NCBI GenBank assembly: GCA_009391605.1
Contig: VFGQ01000003.1
Span: 1 to 51,922, forward strand
Direction of reading: 5' to 3'
DNA: 51,922 nt
From: SAR202 cluster bacterium
GTDB taxonomy: Bacteria; Chloroflexota; Dehalococcoidia; SAR202; GCA-002694895
Each line of letters opens with the position of its first letter. The first letter of the stretch is position 1. Both the position numbers and the translations under genes were made by a program. Of the stretch, positions 28,074 through 37,074 are shown piece by piece. Below the pieces are notes generated by a model that worked only from the letters and a program-made list of their open reading frames with translations, was not told the DNA's origin and did no database searches.

Positions 28074-28094
28074 AATTTCCTTTATTTTTAAGCA

Positions 28095-28124
28095 AAAAAA
28101 ACCGTCCCTCAAATAAAGGGACGG
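28095..28124 (-). terminator. T-box leader terminator hairpin
   Basis: On the minus strand CCGTCCC (28124-28118) pairs with GGGACGG (28108-28102) and is followed by seven T (28101-28095). It is the classic intrinsic terminator that competes with the T-box antiterminator. Confidence 0.92.
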
Positions 28125-28337
28125 GAGAAAGTCTCTCGCGGTACCACCCTAATTCTTGGCAAATGAACCAAGCAACTTAATTAGCTATAACGGGCAAACC
28201 CGGTAAAACTTAGTTTATTTCAGTTTAACCACTCAGAGATGATACATACTCAATTATAACTTTGCCCTCTTTCACTATCAGGGTTCGCTCAAAAAGTCTT
28301 ATTGAGAGCTTGTTCTCTTCTTAGTGTTTTATATTTG
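28095..28337 (-). promoter_or_regulatory. T-box riboswitch of ileS
   Basis: The minus strand contains the invariant T-box AGGGTGGTACCGCG (28150-28137), which pairs with the CCA end of uncharged tRNA, immediately before the terminator hairpin. Upstream is a Stem I-like region from about 28325, with two adjacent ATC triplets (28243-28238) in the segment where the specifier loop should be, matching isoleucine. The design is transcriptional: uncharged tRNA-Ile stabilises the antiterminator and switches ileS on. T-boxes are known in Firmicutes, Actinobacteria, Chloroflexi and Deinococcota. Confidence 0.93.
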
Positions 28338-28343
28338 TAAATA

Positions 28344-28372
28344 AAATTAAAACAATATTAAACGAAAGTCAA
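28344..28372 (-). promoter_or_regulatory. Promoter of the ileS T-box leader
   Basis: On the minus strand TTGACT (28372-28367), 17 bases, TAATTT (28349-28344). Predicted start near 28337 gives a leader of about 240 bases to the end of the terminator, the usual T-box size. The same hexamers and spacing occur before the B12 riboswitch. Confidence 0.55.
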
Positions 28373-28390
28373 TTATATCAAAGTTATGAT

Positions 28391-29932
28391 TTAATTAAAT
28401 TCATTTTTGATGTTTCCAACAGCTCGGGTTTTTATAGTTACAGCATTACTTGGGAGGTATGACAAAGGTATTTCTTCAAAATCGATTATTTCAATACTTT
28501 TTTTCTCTGCGCCTTTTTTTACAGCGTTTTCTATTGCTTCATTTTTAGATATTTCAATTATTTCATCTCTGGATAAATCTGTAGTGGAAAAAACTTTTTC
28601 AGAATATCCGCTTATTTGTGCCATTGAAGATCCTATTGCATTAGCTACCTCGCCAAATTTGGGAAATTTGATTAAATCAACACCGTCCAATTTTTTAGGT
28701 ATTATAAATGAACCTCCGCCCACCACAATAGCTTTAATATTTTTTGAATCAGTTTTCATCCTGTCAACAGCAATTGAAATTTTTGAATAAATTTCATTTT
28801 CTACTGATTTATTTAGATTAGGGGATAATTTAAAATTTTGATTTGGGGCTATGAAATTTGCTTTATTTTGATTTGTAAAAATATCAGTTATAGTTGTTGT
28901 TGAGCCATTAAAAGATAAAGAATCGGTAGTTATACGATTACCAAGACTTTGATTACTTACATAAGGAGTTTTTTGGTTAATTATTGAGCCACCTCCCAGA
29001 GGTATTGAAAGTACATCTGCCATTCTGAAATTTGTTCTTATACCTGAAAATTCTACAGCAATTGAAGATTCTTTTGGAAAATTATTAATTAACATTCCTA
29101 TGTCAGTAGAGGTTCCCCCAATGTCGATCACAATTCCATCTTTAATCCCAGATAAAAACGCTGCTCCTCTCATACTATTTGTTGGGCCAGATGACAGTGA
29201 AAAAATAGGATAATTTAAAGCATCATTTATAGAAGCCATAGTACCATCATTTTGTGTGATATATATTTTTGATTTAAGATTTAATTCGGTTATTATTTTA
29301 GTTAAATTTGCAAAAGTCTTTTTTGCTGACTTACTTAGCATAGCATTTAAAATAGTTGCGTTTTCTCTTTCTAACAATCCAATTCTTCCAATTTGATGTG
29401 ACATTGATACTGGGATTTTGCCTATTTCATTTAATATAATATTTTTCACTTCTAATTCTTGATAAGGATTTACAGATGCAAAAACTCCTGTTATTGCAAT
29501 TGATTCCACATGTTCTTTTTTATAAATTTCACACAATTTTTGGATTTCAGATTTATTAACTGTAGATATTTCTCTGCCATCAAATTCAAGGCCGCCGTCA
29601 GTAAAGTCTGTTATAAAATTAATGGATTTTTTTATATCAGCAGGCCAATCACATAAAGGTTTTAACAATCTTGTTGCAGGGCCGCACAATCTTATTACGC
29701 CAGTTTTAGAAAGGTTTTTTCTTTCTAGTAAATCATTTATTAAATGAGTAGTACCAATAATGATTGAATTGATTTTTTCTTTAGGTTGATTTTGTATGAC
29801 TTCTGAAATGCTTAGTTTTACTGAATTACTGATATCTTCACTTGTATTAGTTTTAAAACTACTTTCAATTTTATTATTGTTTATTAAAACGGAATCAGTG
29901 TTAGTACCGCCTACATCTATTCCTATTCTCAT
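28391..29932 (-). CDS. Hydantoinase/oxoprolinase family protein (HyuA-like)
   Basis: The 513-residue protein starts MRIGIDVGGTNTDSVL, the ASKHA-type phosphate-binding loop of hydantoinase A, with a second nucleotide motif GIVIDIGGTSTDIGML near 258. Members open cyclic amides such as hydantoins or 5-oxoproline with ATP. At 513 residues it is shorter than stand-alone HyuA (about 680) but has the size of those encoded beside DUF917. Its start overlaps the DUF917 stop by one base, so the two are co-translated. The pair probably forms one enzyme or pathway step; the cyclic substrate is unknown. Confidence 0.88.
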   Translation of the reverse strand: MRIGIDVGGTNTDSVLINNNKIESSFKTNTSEDISNSVKLSISEVIQNQPKEKINSIIIGTTHLINDLLERKNLSKTGVIRLCGPATRLLKPLCDWPADIKKSINFITDFTDGGLEFDGREISTVNKSEIQKLCEIYKKEHVESIAITGVFASVNPYQELEVKNIILNEIGKIPVSMSHQIGRIGLLERENATILNAMLSKSAKKTFANLTKIITELNLKSKIYITQNDGTMASINDALNYPIFSLSSGPTNSMRGAAFLSGIKDGIVIDIGGTSTDIGMLINNFPKESSIAVEFSGIRTNFRMADVLSIPLGGGSIINQKTPYVSNQSLGNRITTDSLSFNGSTTTITDIFTNQNKANFIAPNQNFKLSPNLNKSVENEIYSKISIAVDRMKTDSKNIKAIVVGGGSFIIPKKLDGVDLIKFPKFGEVANAIGSSMAQISGYSEKVFSTTDLSRDEIIEISKNEAIENAVKKGAEKKSIEIIDFEEIPLSYLPSNAVTIKTRAVGNIKNEFN

Positions 29933-31017
29933 TATTTTCTTGGAATTTTTAATAAATTTTCATAATCAAAGTCATAACCAAATCCTTTTGGGCCGACAAC
30001 TTCTAATGCTTTTTTAGTACAAAGATTTTGAGGTGCAGGCAATGCTAATACAGATACCCGGAAGCCATAGCGTAATAGTTCGGTAGTAATTGGTTCTCCT
30101 GTCTCTGAGTCAATTATGCATATAAGATCTGGTACCATGCATTTAATTTTGTCGTTAATATATGCAATTAAATTTTCATTTTGAAATTCAATTTTCAATT
30201 CATTTTTAGAGAACTTATTAGTTCCATTTATTGTTACGTATCCTCTTGCAAAACCATCTGTAGTTGTTCGAGATAAGTCTGTTATCTTTCCTTCAAAAAG
30301 TAATTTGCCAGGATATGCTTTTAAAATGTTTTCAATTGGGTTTTGTTTGTTTTTTTGTGATTTTTGTACTGCTTTACCAACTTCTTTGGCAAGACTTAAT
30401 GTCCCGTGAATAGCGGTTTTTTTAACTTGAATTCCAGTCATTGGAGCTGTTGCAAAAACTGCAGCACAACCCATTTGTATTGTTACTGCTCTTGCCATTT
30501 TTTCTAACCAATGAGCACTAATTGCATCAGTGAATAATGCAGTGTTTCCTTTTTCGTCACAAACTACAGCGGGAGTCCATGAAACGCCGTAAATAAAAAA
30601 TGTTTTCATGTGTATTTCTGGGAAAGCTCTGCCCATACCATCTCCGTCAACAACTGGAATATTATTTTCTCCAGCCCCAATTAAAGGTTCAAGAGAATTA
30701 CTTCCTCCAATCTCGCCAGATATTACTGCAGTTGCTTTTTTACCTAAATAATTTTCTAATTCTTTTAATGCTCTTCCTGATTCAGCTCCTCTAACTTTTT
30801 CCACACCTACAGTTGGCGCACCTATTCCTCCAAGGCAAATAACTAAATCATCATCTTTTAATTCATTAGGGTGTATAACAGGGATATTTCCATGTTTATT
30901 TATTATTTCCTGAGCTCTTAACTTTCCTATGTACGGATTACCTCCACCGCCTGTACCTAAAATCCCCGCGCCGATAGCAATTTGTTCAATGCTTTCAGAA
31001 TTTATTTCAAAAGAAAT
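29932..31017 (-). CDS. DUF917 (S-methyl thiohydantoin desulfurase-like) protein, apparent ATT start
   Basis: The frame extends well upstream of the first GTG (30804), with typical DUF917 sequence: IEQIAIGAGILGTGGGG, then NPYIGKLRAQEI and VICLGGIGAPTVG. There is no ATG, GTG or TTG in frame above 30804. A GAGGAG ribosome site (31029-31024) is followed 6 bases later by ATT at 31017, giving 361 residues, the family's usual length. The alternative is a one-base frameshift from the ATG at 31031, which overlaps the DUF2339 stop. DUF917 proteins pair with HyuA-like enzymes and include enzymes acting on thiohydantoins. The function here is inferred from family only. Confidence 0.8.
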   Translation of the reverse strand: MSFEINSESIEQIAIGAGILGTGGGGNPYIGKLRAQEIINKHGNIPVIHPNELKDDDLVICLGGIGAPTVGVEKVRGAESGRALKELENYLGKKATAVISGEIGGSNSLEPLIGAGENNIPVVDGDGMGRAFPEIHMKTFFIYGVSWTPAVVCDEKGNTALFTDAISAHWLEKMARAVTIQMGCAAVFATAPMTGIQVKKTAIHGTLSLAKEVGKAVQKSQKNKQNPIENILKAYPGKLLFEGKITDLSRTTTDGFARGYVTINGTNKFSKNELKIEFQNENLIAYINDKIKCMVPDLICIIDSETGEPITTELLRYGFRVSVLALPAPQNLCTKKALEVVGPKGFGYDFDYENLLKIPRK

Positions 31018-31030
31018 AGAATACTCCTCA

Positions 31031-33301
31031 TTATTTAGTTAACATTTTTTTCATTATATCAAGGTTCTTTTGATAGTTTAGGCCCGCTACTAGAAGAACT
31101 ATACCTAATAATATAAAAGCAAATATCCTAATAGTTGTTGGTAATAAAAACAGGTCAAAAATAAATAATTTGATTATAGTAATTCCAATAGCAGTCAATC
31201 CAATATATCTGAGTGTAAAATCTTTTACTTTAATTGAAATAAAAATATATATTGTACCTATCATTGCCCATATAATTCCCCATATTGTGCTAGTGATAGG
31301 GTCATGATAATTGGATGCAATATTTATTCCGGGATTTCTTATCAGAATGTGTAAATCGAGACTAAGAATAATGAATGGAATGATAAATAATAATGATTTA
31401 AAACTATTTTTTATATTAATAATTTCAAAATTTTGCAGGTTATCTGAGAATTTTTTTATTGTAAGTATTGTAATGTAAAAAATAGTTGCACATATTATCA
31501 AAGTTAAAGTCCTTATATTTATAAAAGGTATATAATTTTCTGTATCCCAAAACATTGTATAAATTATAGTCAATATTGAAAAAGTTAAAATAATACTATG
31601 TCCAAAATAACGCTTAATTGTACCTATGTTTTTTGTAACATTAATTCTTAGTATTAGATATGATATTATTCCTGCTGTTACTATCCACAACATTAAAGTT
31701 AAGGGCATTTGATATGTGTTTGAAATTAATTCAGGGAAATATTTGATAATGTAATATATTTCTCCGTCTACGGTGAGTATTAAAAGAATAATACTTATGA
31801 AATATAAAAAATTGTTATAAATTTTTTCATAATTAACGAGATTCAGATTTTTTGTCATATGATAAGAGAAATAGCTTGTTACAGAAATTGATAGTATTGA
31901 TAAAAATCTGGAATTAATTAATGGAATCATATTTTCATTATTGTAGAAATCCCAAATTAATCCTTTAATAATAATTAAAGATAATATAAAGTACCCAAGT
32001 ATTCTTGCCTGAATAATGGATTGCCTAAATCCAACTAAAATTATTATTGCAGCCTGTATTGCCCATAGTATGGTTGTCCAAGAGCTTGAAAATTGAACAG
32101 GAATACTTATAAAAATAATAAGGAATCCAGTAATGATACAATAAATTTGATAAGTTAGTTTTTGAGATTTTAATACAGAATATATAGATGGGATAAGATA
32201 TAAAAAACCAAAAATTAATCCAAAAATACCAATATAATTTCTATATGCATCCCATAAATTGTTAAAACTAAATAACACAAAACTCAAGCTTAATATTATT
32301 AATCCTAGTAAACTGGATACAGAATATGTGTTTATGATTTTTTTATTAGTTATCCACCATCCAGCTAAAATTATTAAATATATAACTGAATTAATTCCCC
32401 ATTGTAATTCTGATGCCATTGAATTAGGCGGAATACTGCCTGACCATATTAAGTAACTTCCGCTGGAAGCTATTAAAATTCCAAAAAATAGTGCTTGAGA
32501 TCTAAAGTTAAATAAAAAAATACAACTGCTTAGTACAACTAAAGGTAAATAGTACCCTGTCGCAGTGATGCTTTGAATATCCAGTGTTTCAAAAGAAACA
32601 GCAGTTAATATGGGAATAGAATATGCTCCAATTAATGAAATAATACCTATCGATATGTTTTTGTAATAATAAGCCAGATAATTACCTAGAATAGAAATCA
32701 AGAATACAATTATTGAGCCAATATATATATTAAAAAGATCATAAGCAGTGAATGAAGAATAAGTAGTTATATAAAGTATTCCAATTCCTAATCCAGTTAA
32801 AGTCCTTGAATAAAAAGATAATTTTGTATTTAGTAAATAACCTATCAATACAAATCCAAATCCAAATATAGCTCCAATTAAAATAATTGAAAGATTAGAA
32901 ATCCAATTTGAATCTATTGCTGCTTTAATAAAAAATCCGATACCAAAAATTATCGCAAGAGATCCTATTCGTGCTAGCCAATTTTGACCAATTAATAATT
33001 CAATTTCATTAGTTGTTGGAAATAGCCCGGTGTTAGGAATTTTTATATTAGGTTTATTTAAACTTATATTTTGAAGTTTGGACAAGCCAGTTTGTACTTC
33101 AGTCCACTGTTTTTGTTCTTTTTTTTGGGGTGGTTTTTTAATTATTGATTCTAACTGAGACTTTAATGATGTTAATTCATCTTTAATTTCATTAATTTCA
33201 GAATCAGAAGTGCTTTGATTGTCTTTAATTATCTGGAAGCCACAAAATGTACAAAACTTAGAATCATCAGGGATAGATTTTTTACAATTATTACAATTCA
33301 T
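31031..33301 (-). CDS. DUF2339 multi-pass membrane protein with N-terminal zinc ribbon
   Basis: The 756-residue protein opens with a zinc ribbon (CNNCKKSIP...CTFCGFQI), then a charged stretch with coiled-coil character (about 30-75), then about twenty hydrophobic segments to the C terminus. This is the DUF2339 architecture. No function is established for the family. The ATG at 33301 is preferred over an upstream TTG (33313), because GAGGAA lies 5 bases before it and the ribbon starts at once. It is the first gene of a minus-strand operon with DUF917 and the HyuA-like gene, an association worth testing. It diverges from pstS. Confidence 0.85.
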   Translation of the reverse strand: MNCNNCKKSIPDDSKFCTFCGFQIIKDNQSTSDSEINEIKDELTSLKSQLESIIKKPPQKKEQKQWTEVQTGLSKLQNISLNKPNIKIPNTGLFPTTNEIELLIGQNWLARIGSLAIIFGIGFFIKAAIDSNWISNLSIILIGAIFGFGFVLIGYLLNTKLSFYSRTLTGLGIGILYITTYSSFTAYDLFNIYIGSIIVFLISILGNYLAYYYKNISIGIISLIGAYSIPILTAVSFETLDIQSITATGYYLPLVVLSSCIFLFNFRSQALFFGILIASSGSYLIWSGSIPPNSMASELQWGINSVIYLIILAGWWITNKKIINTYSVSSLLGLIILSLSFVLFSFNNLWDAYRNYIGIFGLIFGFLYLIPSIYSVLKSQKLTYQIYCIITGFLIIFISIPVQFSSSWTTILWAIQAAIIILVGFRQSIIQARILGYFILSLIIIKGLIWDFYNNENMIPLINSRFLSILSISVTSYFSYHMTKNLNLVNYEKIYNNFLYFISIILLILTVDGEIYYIIKYFPELISNTYQMPLTLMLWIVTAGIISYLILRINVTKNIGTIKRYFGHSIILTFSILTIIYTMFWDTENYIPFINIRTLTLIICATIFYITILTIKKFSDNLQNFEIINIKNSFKSLLFIIPFIILSLDLHILIRNPGINIASNYHDPITSTIWGIIWAMIGTIYIFISIKVKDFTLRYIGLTAIGITIIKLFIFDLFLLPTTIRIFAFILLGIVLLVAGLNYQKNLDIMKKMLTK

Positions 33302-33397
33302 TATATTCCTCAATTGAATTATCTTATTTTTCTTTTGTAAATTAAAGTCAAATTATGTTTAGTAATATAATATTTTGATATTATTGAATCAAATCCA

Positions 33398-33426
33398 TTG
33401 ACAAAAAATTGTGAAAAACTTATCAT
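33398..33426 (+). promoter_or_regulatory. Strong promoter of the pst operon
   Basis: TTGACA (33398-33403), exactly 17 bases, TATCAT (33421-33426): a perfect -35 and a 5/6 -10. The predicted start is near 33433. No direct-repeat PhoB box was recognised around it. Confidence 0.7.
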
Positions 33427-33444
33427 ACTATTAAATTAATCAAA

Positions 33445-34440
33445 GTGAAAATATTAACAAACTCAGAGTTATTAATGTCAATAAATATTATTAGTTTTTC
33501 TTTGATTTTTTTTAATTTATGGATAGTTTTAACTATAATTTCTTGTTCTGCAATTGATGAAAATCAAATTCCACCATCTTCTATAACTAAAAATTCTATG
33601 AATTTAAAAGGAACTGTTGAAGTTGATGGATCATCTACTTTAGCACCCCTTTCTGAAGCTGTTGCTGAAGAATTTAAAAAAATCTATTCTAAAGCTAATG
33701 TTCTAGTAGGTATCTCAGGTACAGGTGGCGGATTTAAGCGATTTGTTATTGGAGAAATAGATATTTCAGATGCTTCAAGAGCAATAAAGGATAGAGAAAT
33801 TAATCAAGCTAATGAGAATGGTATTGATTATGCAGAATTAAGAATAGGATTGGATGGATTATCTGTAATGGTTAACCCAAATAATAATTTTGTCAATTGT
33901 TTAACACTTACTGAACTTAATTTAGTTTGGAAGCCTGGAAGTGTAGTTAATAATTGGAATCAAATACGTTCAACTTTTCCGAATAAAAAGATTAGACTAT
34001 ATGGTCCTGGCACAGATTCTGGGACTTTTGGATTTTTTACAGAAATTATAAATGATGAAGAAGGTGCAAGCCGTGATGATTATACAGCCTCAGAGGATGA
34101 TAATGTTTTAGTACAAGGGATAGCTGGTGATAATTATGCATTAGGATATTTTGGCTATGCTTATTATCTTTTAAATAAAGATAAATTAAAAGTTCTTGGT
34201 ATAGATAAAGAAGATGGTAATGGTTGTATCTTCCCTGATTCCAGTGCAATTGATTCAGAGTTATATCCGATAACAAGGCCTCTTTATATATATGTAAATA
34301 AATTTTCTTATAATACAAAACCTATTGTAAAAGAATTTGTAAAATTTTATATGGAAAATGCAACAAAATTAATTACTGAAATTGGTTATGTTCCTGTTAA
34401 AGATGAAGAGTACAAAAACAATTTAGATAAATTTAAATGA
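33445..34440 (+). CDS. pstS: Phosphate ABC transporter substrate-binding lipoprotein
   Basis: The 331-residue binding protein has a signal segment ending TIISC (C34) and is therefore a likely lipoprotein. The mature domain contains GTVEVDGSSTLAPLSEAVAEEF, GTGGGFKRF, ISDASRAIKD and YGPGTDSGTF, all phosphate-contacting motifs of PstS. It captures phosphate outside the membrane. The GTG at 33445 leaves only a 12-base leader from the predicted start site; an in-frame ATG at 33475 gives a shorter signal peptide and is a real alternative. It heads pstSCAB-phoU. Confidence 0.95.
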   Translation: MKILTNSELLMSINIISFSLIFFNLWIVLTIISCSAIDENQIPPSSITKNSMNLKGTVEVDGSSTLAPLSEAVAEEFKKIYSKANVLVGISGTGGGFKRFVIGEIDISDASRAIKDREINQANENGIDYAELRIGLDGLSVMVNPNNNFVNCLTLTELNLVWKPGSVVNNWNQIRSTFPNKKIRLYGPGTDSGTFGFFTEIINDEEGASRDDYTASEDDNVLVQGIAGDNYALGYFGYAYYLLNKDKLKVLGIDKEDGNGCIFPDSSAIDSELYPITRPLYIYVNKFSYNTKPIVKEFVKFYMENATKLITEIGYVPVKDEEYKNNLDKFK

Positions 34441-34447
34441 AAATAAT

Positions 34448-35371
34448 ATGAACTTGAATCATTCTGTGTTTAATGCGAAACGTGGGCATAGGTTAAGAAC
34501 CAAAATTGAAGGTAGAGTGGTAAATTTATTTGTAGGTATTTGTGCATTTATAACTCTTGTTGTTACTTTTGCAATAATATGGAATTTGCTTCAACAATCA
34601 ATAGGATTTTTCACTCAGGTTTCTATAATAGAATTTTTTACAGAAAAAAGATGGTCTCCTATTTTAATTCCTAAATCTTTTGGAATTGCCCCATTGGTTG
34701 CCGGTACTTTTTTAGTAACTGTTATTTCATCTTTTATTGCTGTTCCAGTAGGTCTAGCTGTAGCAATATATTTAGCCGAATATGCTCCAGATACTGTACG
34801 TAAAATATTAAGGCCTATATTAGAAGTATTAGCAGGAATTCCAACAGTTGTATATGGATATTTTGCTTTAACTTTTGTAACCCCATTACTTAAGATAGTT
34901 TTCCCAGAGATGATAATTTTCAATGCTTTAAGTGCTGGTTTGGTGATGGGAATTATGATAATCCCGTTTGTTTCTTCTTTAACTGAAGATGCTTTAATGT
35001 CAGTACCAAATTCATTAAGACAAGCTTCTTATGCATTGGGCGCAACCAGATTTGAAACTTCTATAAAAGTTGTTGTCCCAGCTGCATTATCAGGTATTGT
35101 AGCTGCATTTATATTAGGACTTTCTAGGGCCATCGGGGAAACTATGTTAGTAACAATAGCTGCTGGTGCAACTCCAAAATTAACTTTTAATCCAATAGAA
35201 AGTATTCAGACTATGACAGCATATATTGTACAACTTGCTTTAGGTGAAGCTGCTAATGGAAGTATTGAGTATCAATCGATTTATGCAGTAGGGATTTTAT
35301 TATTTGTTATTACTTTTTCAATGAATACATTAGGGCATTGGATTGTAAAGAGATGGCGAAATGTCTATTGA
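34448..35371 (+). CDS. pstC: Phosphate ABC transporter permease PstC
   Basis: The 307-residue membrane protein has six expected membrane spans and the permease EAA-type loop SVPNSLRQASYALGATRFETSIKVVVPAA (shown only as a region, about 180-208). FEILAGIPTVVYGYFAL-like segment VLAGIPTVVYGYF (about 130-142) is typical of PstC/PstA. It starts 7 bases after pstS and overlaps pstA by 11 bases. It forms the phosphate channel with PstA. Confidence 0.95.
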   Translation: MNLNHSVFNAKRGHRLRTKIEGRVVNLFVGICAFITLVVTFAIIWNLLQQSIGFFTQVSIIEFFTEKRWSPILIPKSFGIAPLVAGTFLVTVISSFIAVPVGLAVAIYLAEYAPDTVRKILRPILEVLAGIPTVVYGYFALTFVTPLLKIVFPEMIIFNALSAGLVMGIMIIPFVSSLTEDALMSVPNSLRQASYALGATRFETSIKVVVPAALSGIVAAFILGLSRAIGETMLVTIAAGATPKLTFNPIESIQTMTAYIVQLALGEAANGSIEYQSIYAVGILLFVITFSMNTLGHWIVKRWRNVY

Positions 35372-36242
35372 TTTTAAACTTAATCAAAATAATTTAAGTA
35401 AAAGAAAATTTATCGGAATTATATTTCTAGTTTTTTGTTTGTTAGGAGTTTTAGTAGCAATGATGGGATTGATTAGCTTGTTAATTCAGGTAATTTTACA
35501 AGGGTATGAATGGGTGACTCCGAATTTAATATTTAATTATCCTTCAAGGCATCCCGAGCAAGCAGGATTATGGGCAGCTTTGATAGGAACTTTATATATG
35601 ATGGGATTAACTGCTTTAATAACTGTGCCGATGGGAGTTGGTGCGGCTATTTATTTAGAAGAATATGCTCCTAAAAATTGGATAACAAGTTTTATTGAAA
35701 TAAATACATCAAATCTAGCCGGGATACCATCCATAGTTTATGGATTACTTGGATTATCAATATTCGTATATTTTTTAAAATTAGAAAGAAGTATTTTAGC
35801 CGGCTCATTAACAATGTCACTTTTAATATTACCAGTACTCATATTAGCTTCCAGGGAGGCAATTAAAGCTGTACCCAGCGCACACAGGGAAGCTGCATTT
35901 GCTTTAGGAGGAGATAAATGGCAGGTGGTTAAAATGGCAGTATTGCCTACTGCATTTCCAGGGATTTTAACTGGAGTAATATTAGCATTATCTAGAGCTA
36001 TAGGTGAAGCTGCTCCTATGGTGGCAATAACTGCTTTAGTATATATTACTTTTATACCTGTAACTCCAATGGATAGATTTACAGTTATGCCAATTCAAAT
36101 TTTTAATTGGATATCAAGACCACAAGATGACTTTAGAGGTTTAGCAGCTGGGGGTATTATTGTTCTTTTAATTTTACTTTTATCTATGAATTCAATTGCT
36201 GTGATTTTACGTAATAAATTCCAAAAAAGATCTGAGGAATAA
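35361..36242 (+). CDS. pstA: Phosphate ABC transporter permease PstA
   Basis: The 293-residue partner of PstC has LAGIPSIVYGLLGLS (about 115-129), the EAA loop around AVPSAHREAAFALGGDKWQ (about 173) and SRAIGEAAPMVAI, as usual for PstA. Six membrane spans are expected. It overlaps pstC by 11 bases and pstB follows after 14 bases, so the operon is tightly linked. Confidence 0.95.
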   Translation: MSIDFKLNQNNLSKRKFIGIIFLVFCLLGVLVAMMGLISLLIQVILQGYEWVTPNLIFNYPSRHPEQAGLWAALIGTLYMMGLTALITVPMGVGAAIYLEEYAPKNWITSFIEINTSNLAGIPSIVYGLLGLSIFVYFLKLERSILAGSLTMSLLILPVLILASREAIKAVPSAHREAAFALGGDKWQVVKMAVLPTAFPGILTGVILALSRAIGEAAPMVAITALVYITFIPVTPMDRFTVMPIQIFNWISRPQDDFRGLAAGGIIVLLILLLSMNSIAVILRNKFQKRSEE

Positions 36243-36256
36243 TTTAAAGGACCTTT

Positions 36257-37048
36257 ATGATAATGAATAATGAGCAAAATAAATCAAATATTATTTTGAA
36301 AGTAAAAAATCTTTCATTTTACTATGGAGCTTTTCAGGCTTTAAAAAATATTTCTCTGAATATAGAAGCAAATAAAGTAACAGCCTTAATTGGCCCATCT
36401 GGATGTGGAAAAAGTACTTTGTTAAGATGTTTTAATAGAATGAATGATTTGTTTTCAAATTCTAAAGTAGAAGGACAAATTATATTTAATGATTTAGATA
36501 TAAACTCACAATCGATTGATCCTGTTTTGATAAGATCTAAAATTGGTATGGTTTTTCAAAAACCTAACCCGTTTCCTAAATCTATTTATGATAATGTTGC
36601 TTTCGGTTTACGTATAAATGGATTTGCGGGTAATTATGATGAAGAAGTTGAAAGAGCTTTAATACAATCAGCACTTTGGGATGAAGTAAAAGACAGATTG
36701 AAAGACAATGCATTTTCATTATCAGGAGGACAGCAGCAAAGATTATGCATTGCGCGAGCTCTTGCTATAAGACCTGATATAATTTTATTAGATGAGCCGA
36801 CTTCTGCATTAGATCCAATAGGTACAGTTAAAATTGAAGATCTTATTAATGTATTGAAAAATGATTATACAATTATTATTGTTACACATAATATGCAACA
36901 GGCAGCAAGAGTTTCAGATAAAACAGCTTTTCTTCTTTCTGGGGAAGACAGATGTGGTATTTTAATTGAATATGATTATACACAAAATATATTTTCTAAC
37001 CCAAAAATGAAAGAAACTGAAGATTATATAACAGGTAGATTTAGTTAG
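36257..37048 (+). CDS. pstB: Phosphate ABC transporter ATP-binding protein
   Basis: The 263-residue ATPase has Walker [21 protein letters not shown] (about 46-65, the RCFNRMND part being specific to PstB), Q-loop [17 protein letters not shown], signature [16 protein letters not shown], Walker [14 protein letters not shown] and switch [13 protein letters not shown]. It drives phosphate uptake through PstCA. An AAAGGA-like Shine-Dalgarno lies upstream. Alternatively the second Met (residue 3) is the start. Confidence 0.97.
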   Translation: MIMNNEQNKSNIILKVKNLSFYYGAFQALKNISLNIEANKVTALIGPSGCGKSTLLRCFNRMNDLFSNSKVEGQIIFNDLDINSQSIDPVLIRSKIGMVFQKPNPFPKSIYDNVAFGLRINGFAGNYDEEVERALIQSALWDEVKDRLKDNAFSLSGGQQQRLCIARALAIRPDIILLDEPTSALDPIGTVKIEDLINVLKNDYTIIIVTHNMQQAARVSDKTAFLLSGEDRCGILIEYDYTQNIFSNPKMKETEDYITGRFS

Positions 37049-37074
37049 TTATAATATTATTAAAGGATATTATT

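Noticed and set aside
28074..28112. 13-residue N-terminal extension of IleRS
   Set aside because: It would begin inside the T-box terminator hairpin; a better ATG with GGAAA upstream lies at 28073.
28407..28790. 127-residue plus-strand frame opposite the HyuA-like gene
   Set aside because: The minus-strand protein has conserved nucleotide motifs; the antisense product shows none.
31681..31690. DnaA-box-like CTATCCACA
   Set aside because: One mismatch, inside the DUF2339 coding region, with no companion boxes or skew change.
32349..32357. DnaA-box-like TTATCCACC
   Set aside because: One mismatch and inside the DUF2339 coding region; expected by chance in AT-rich DNA.
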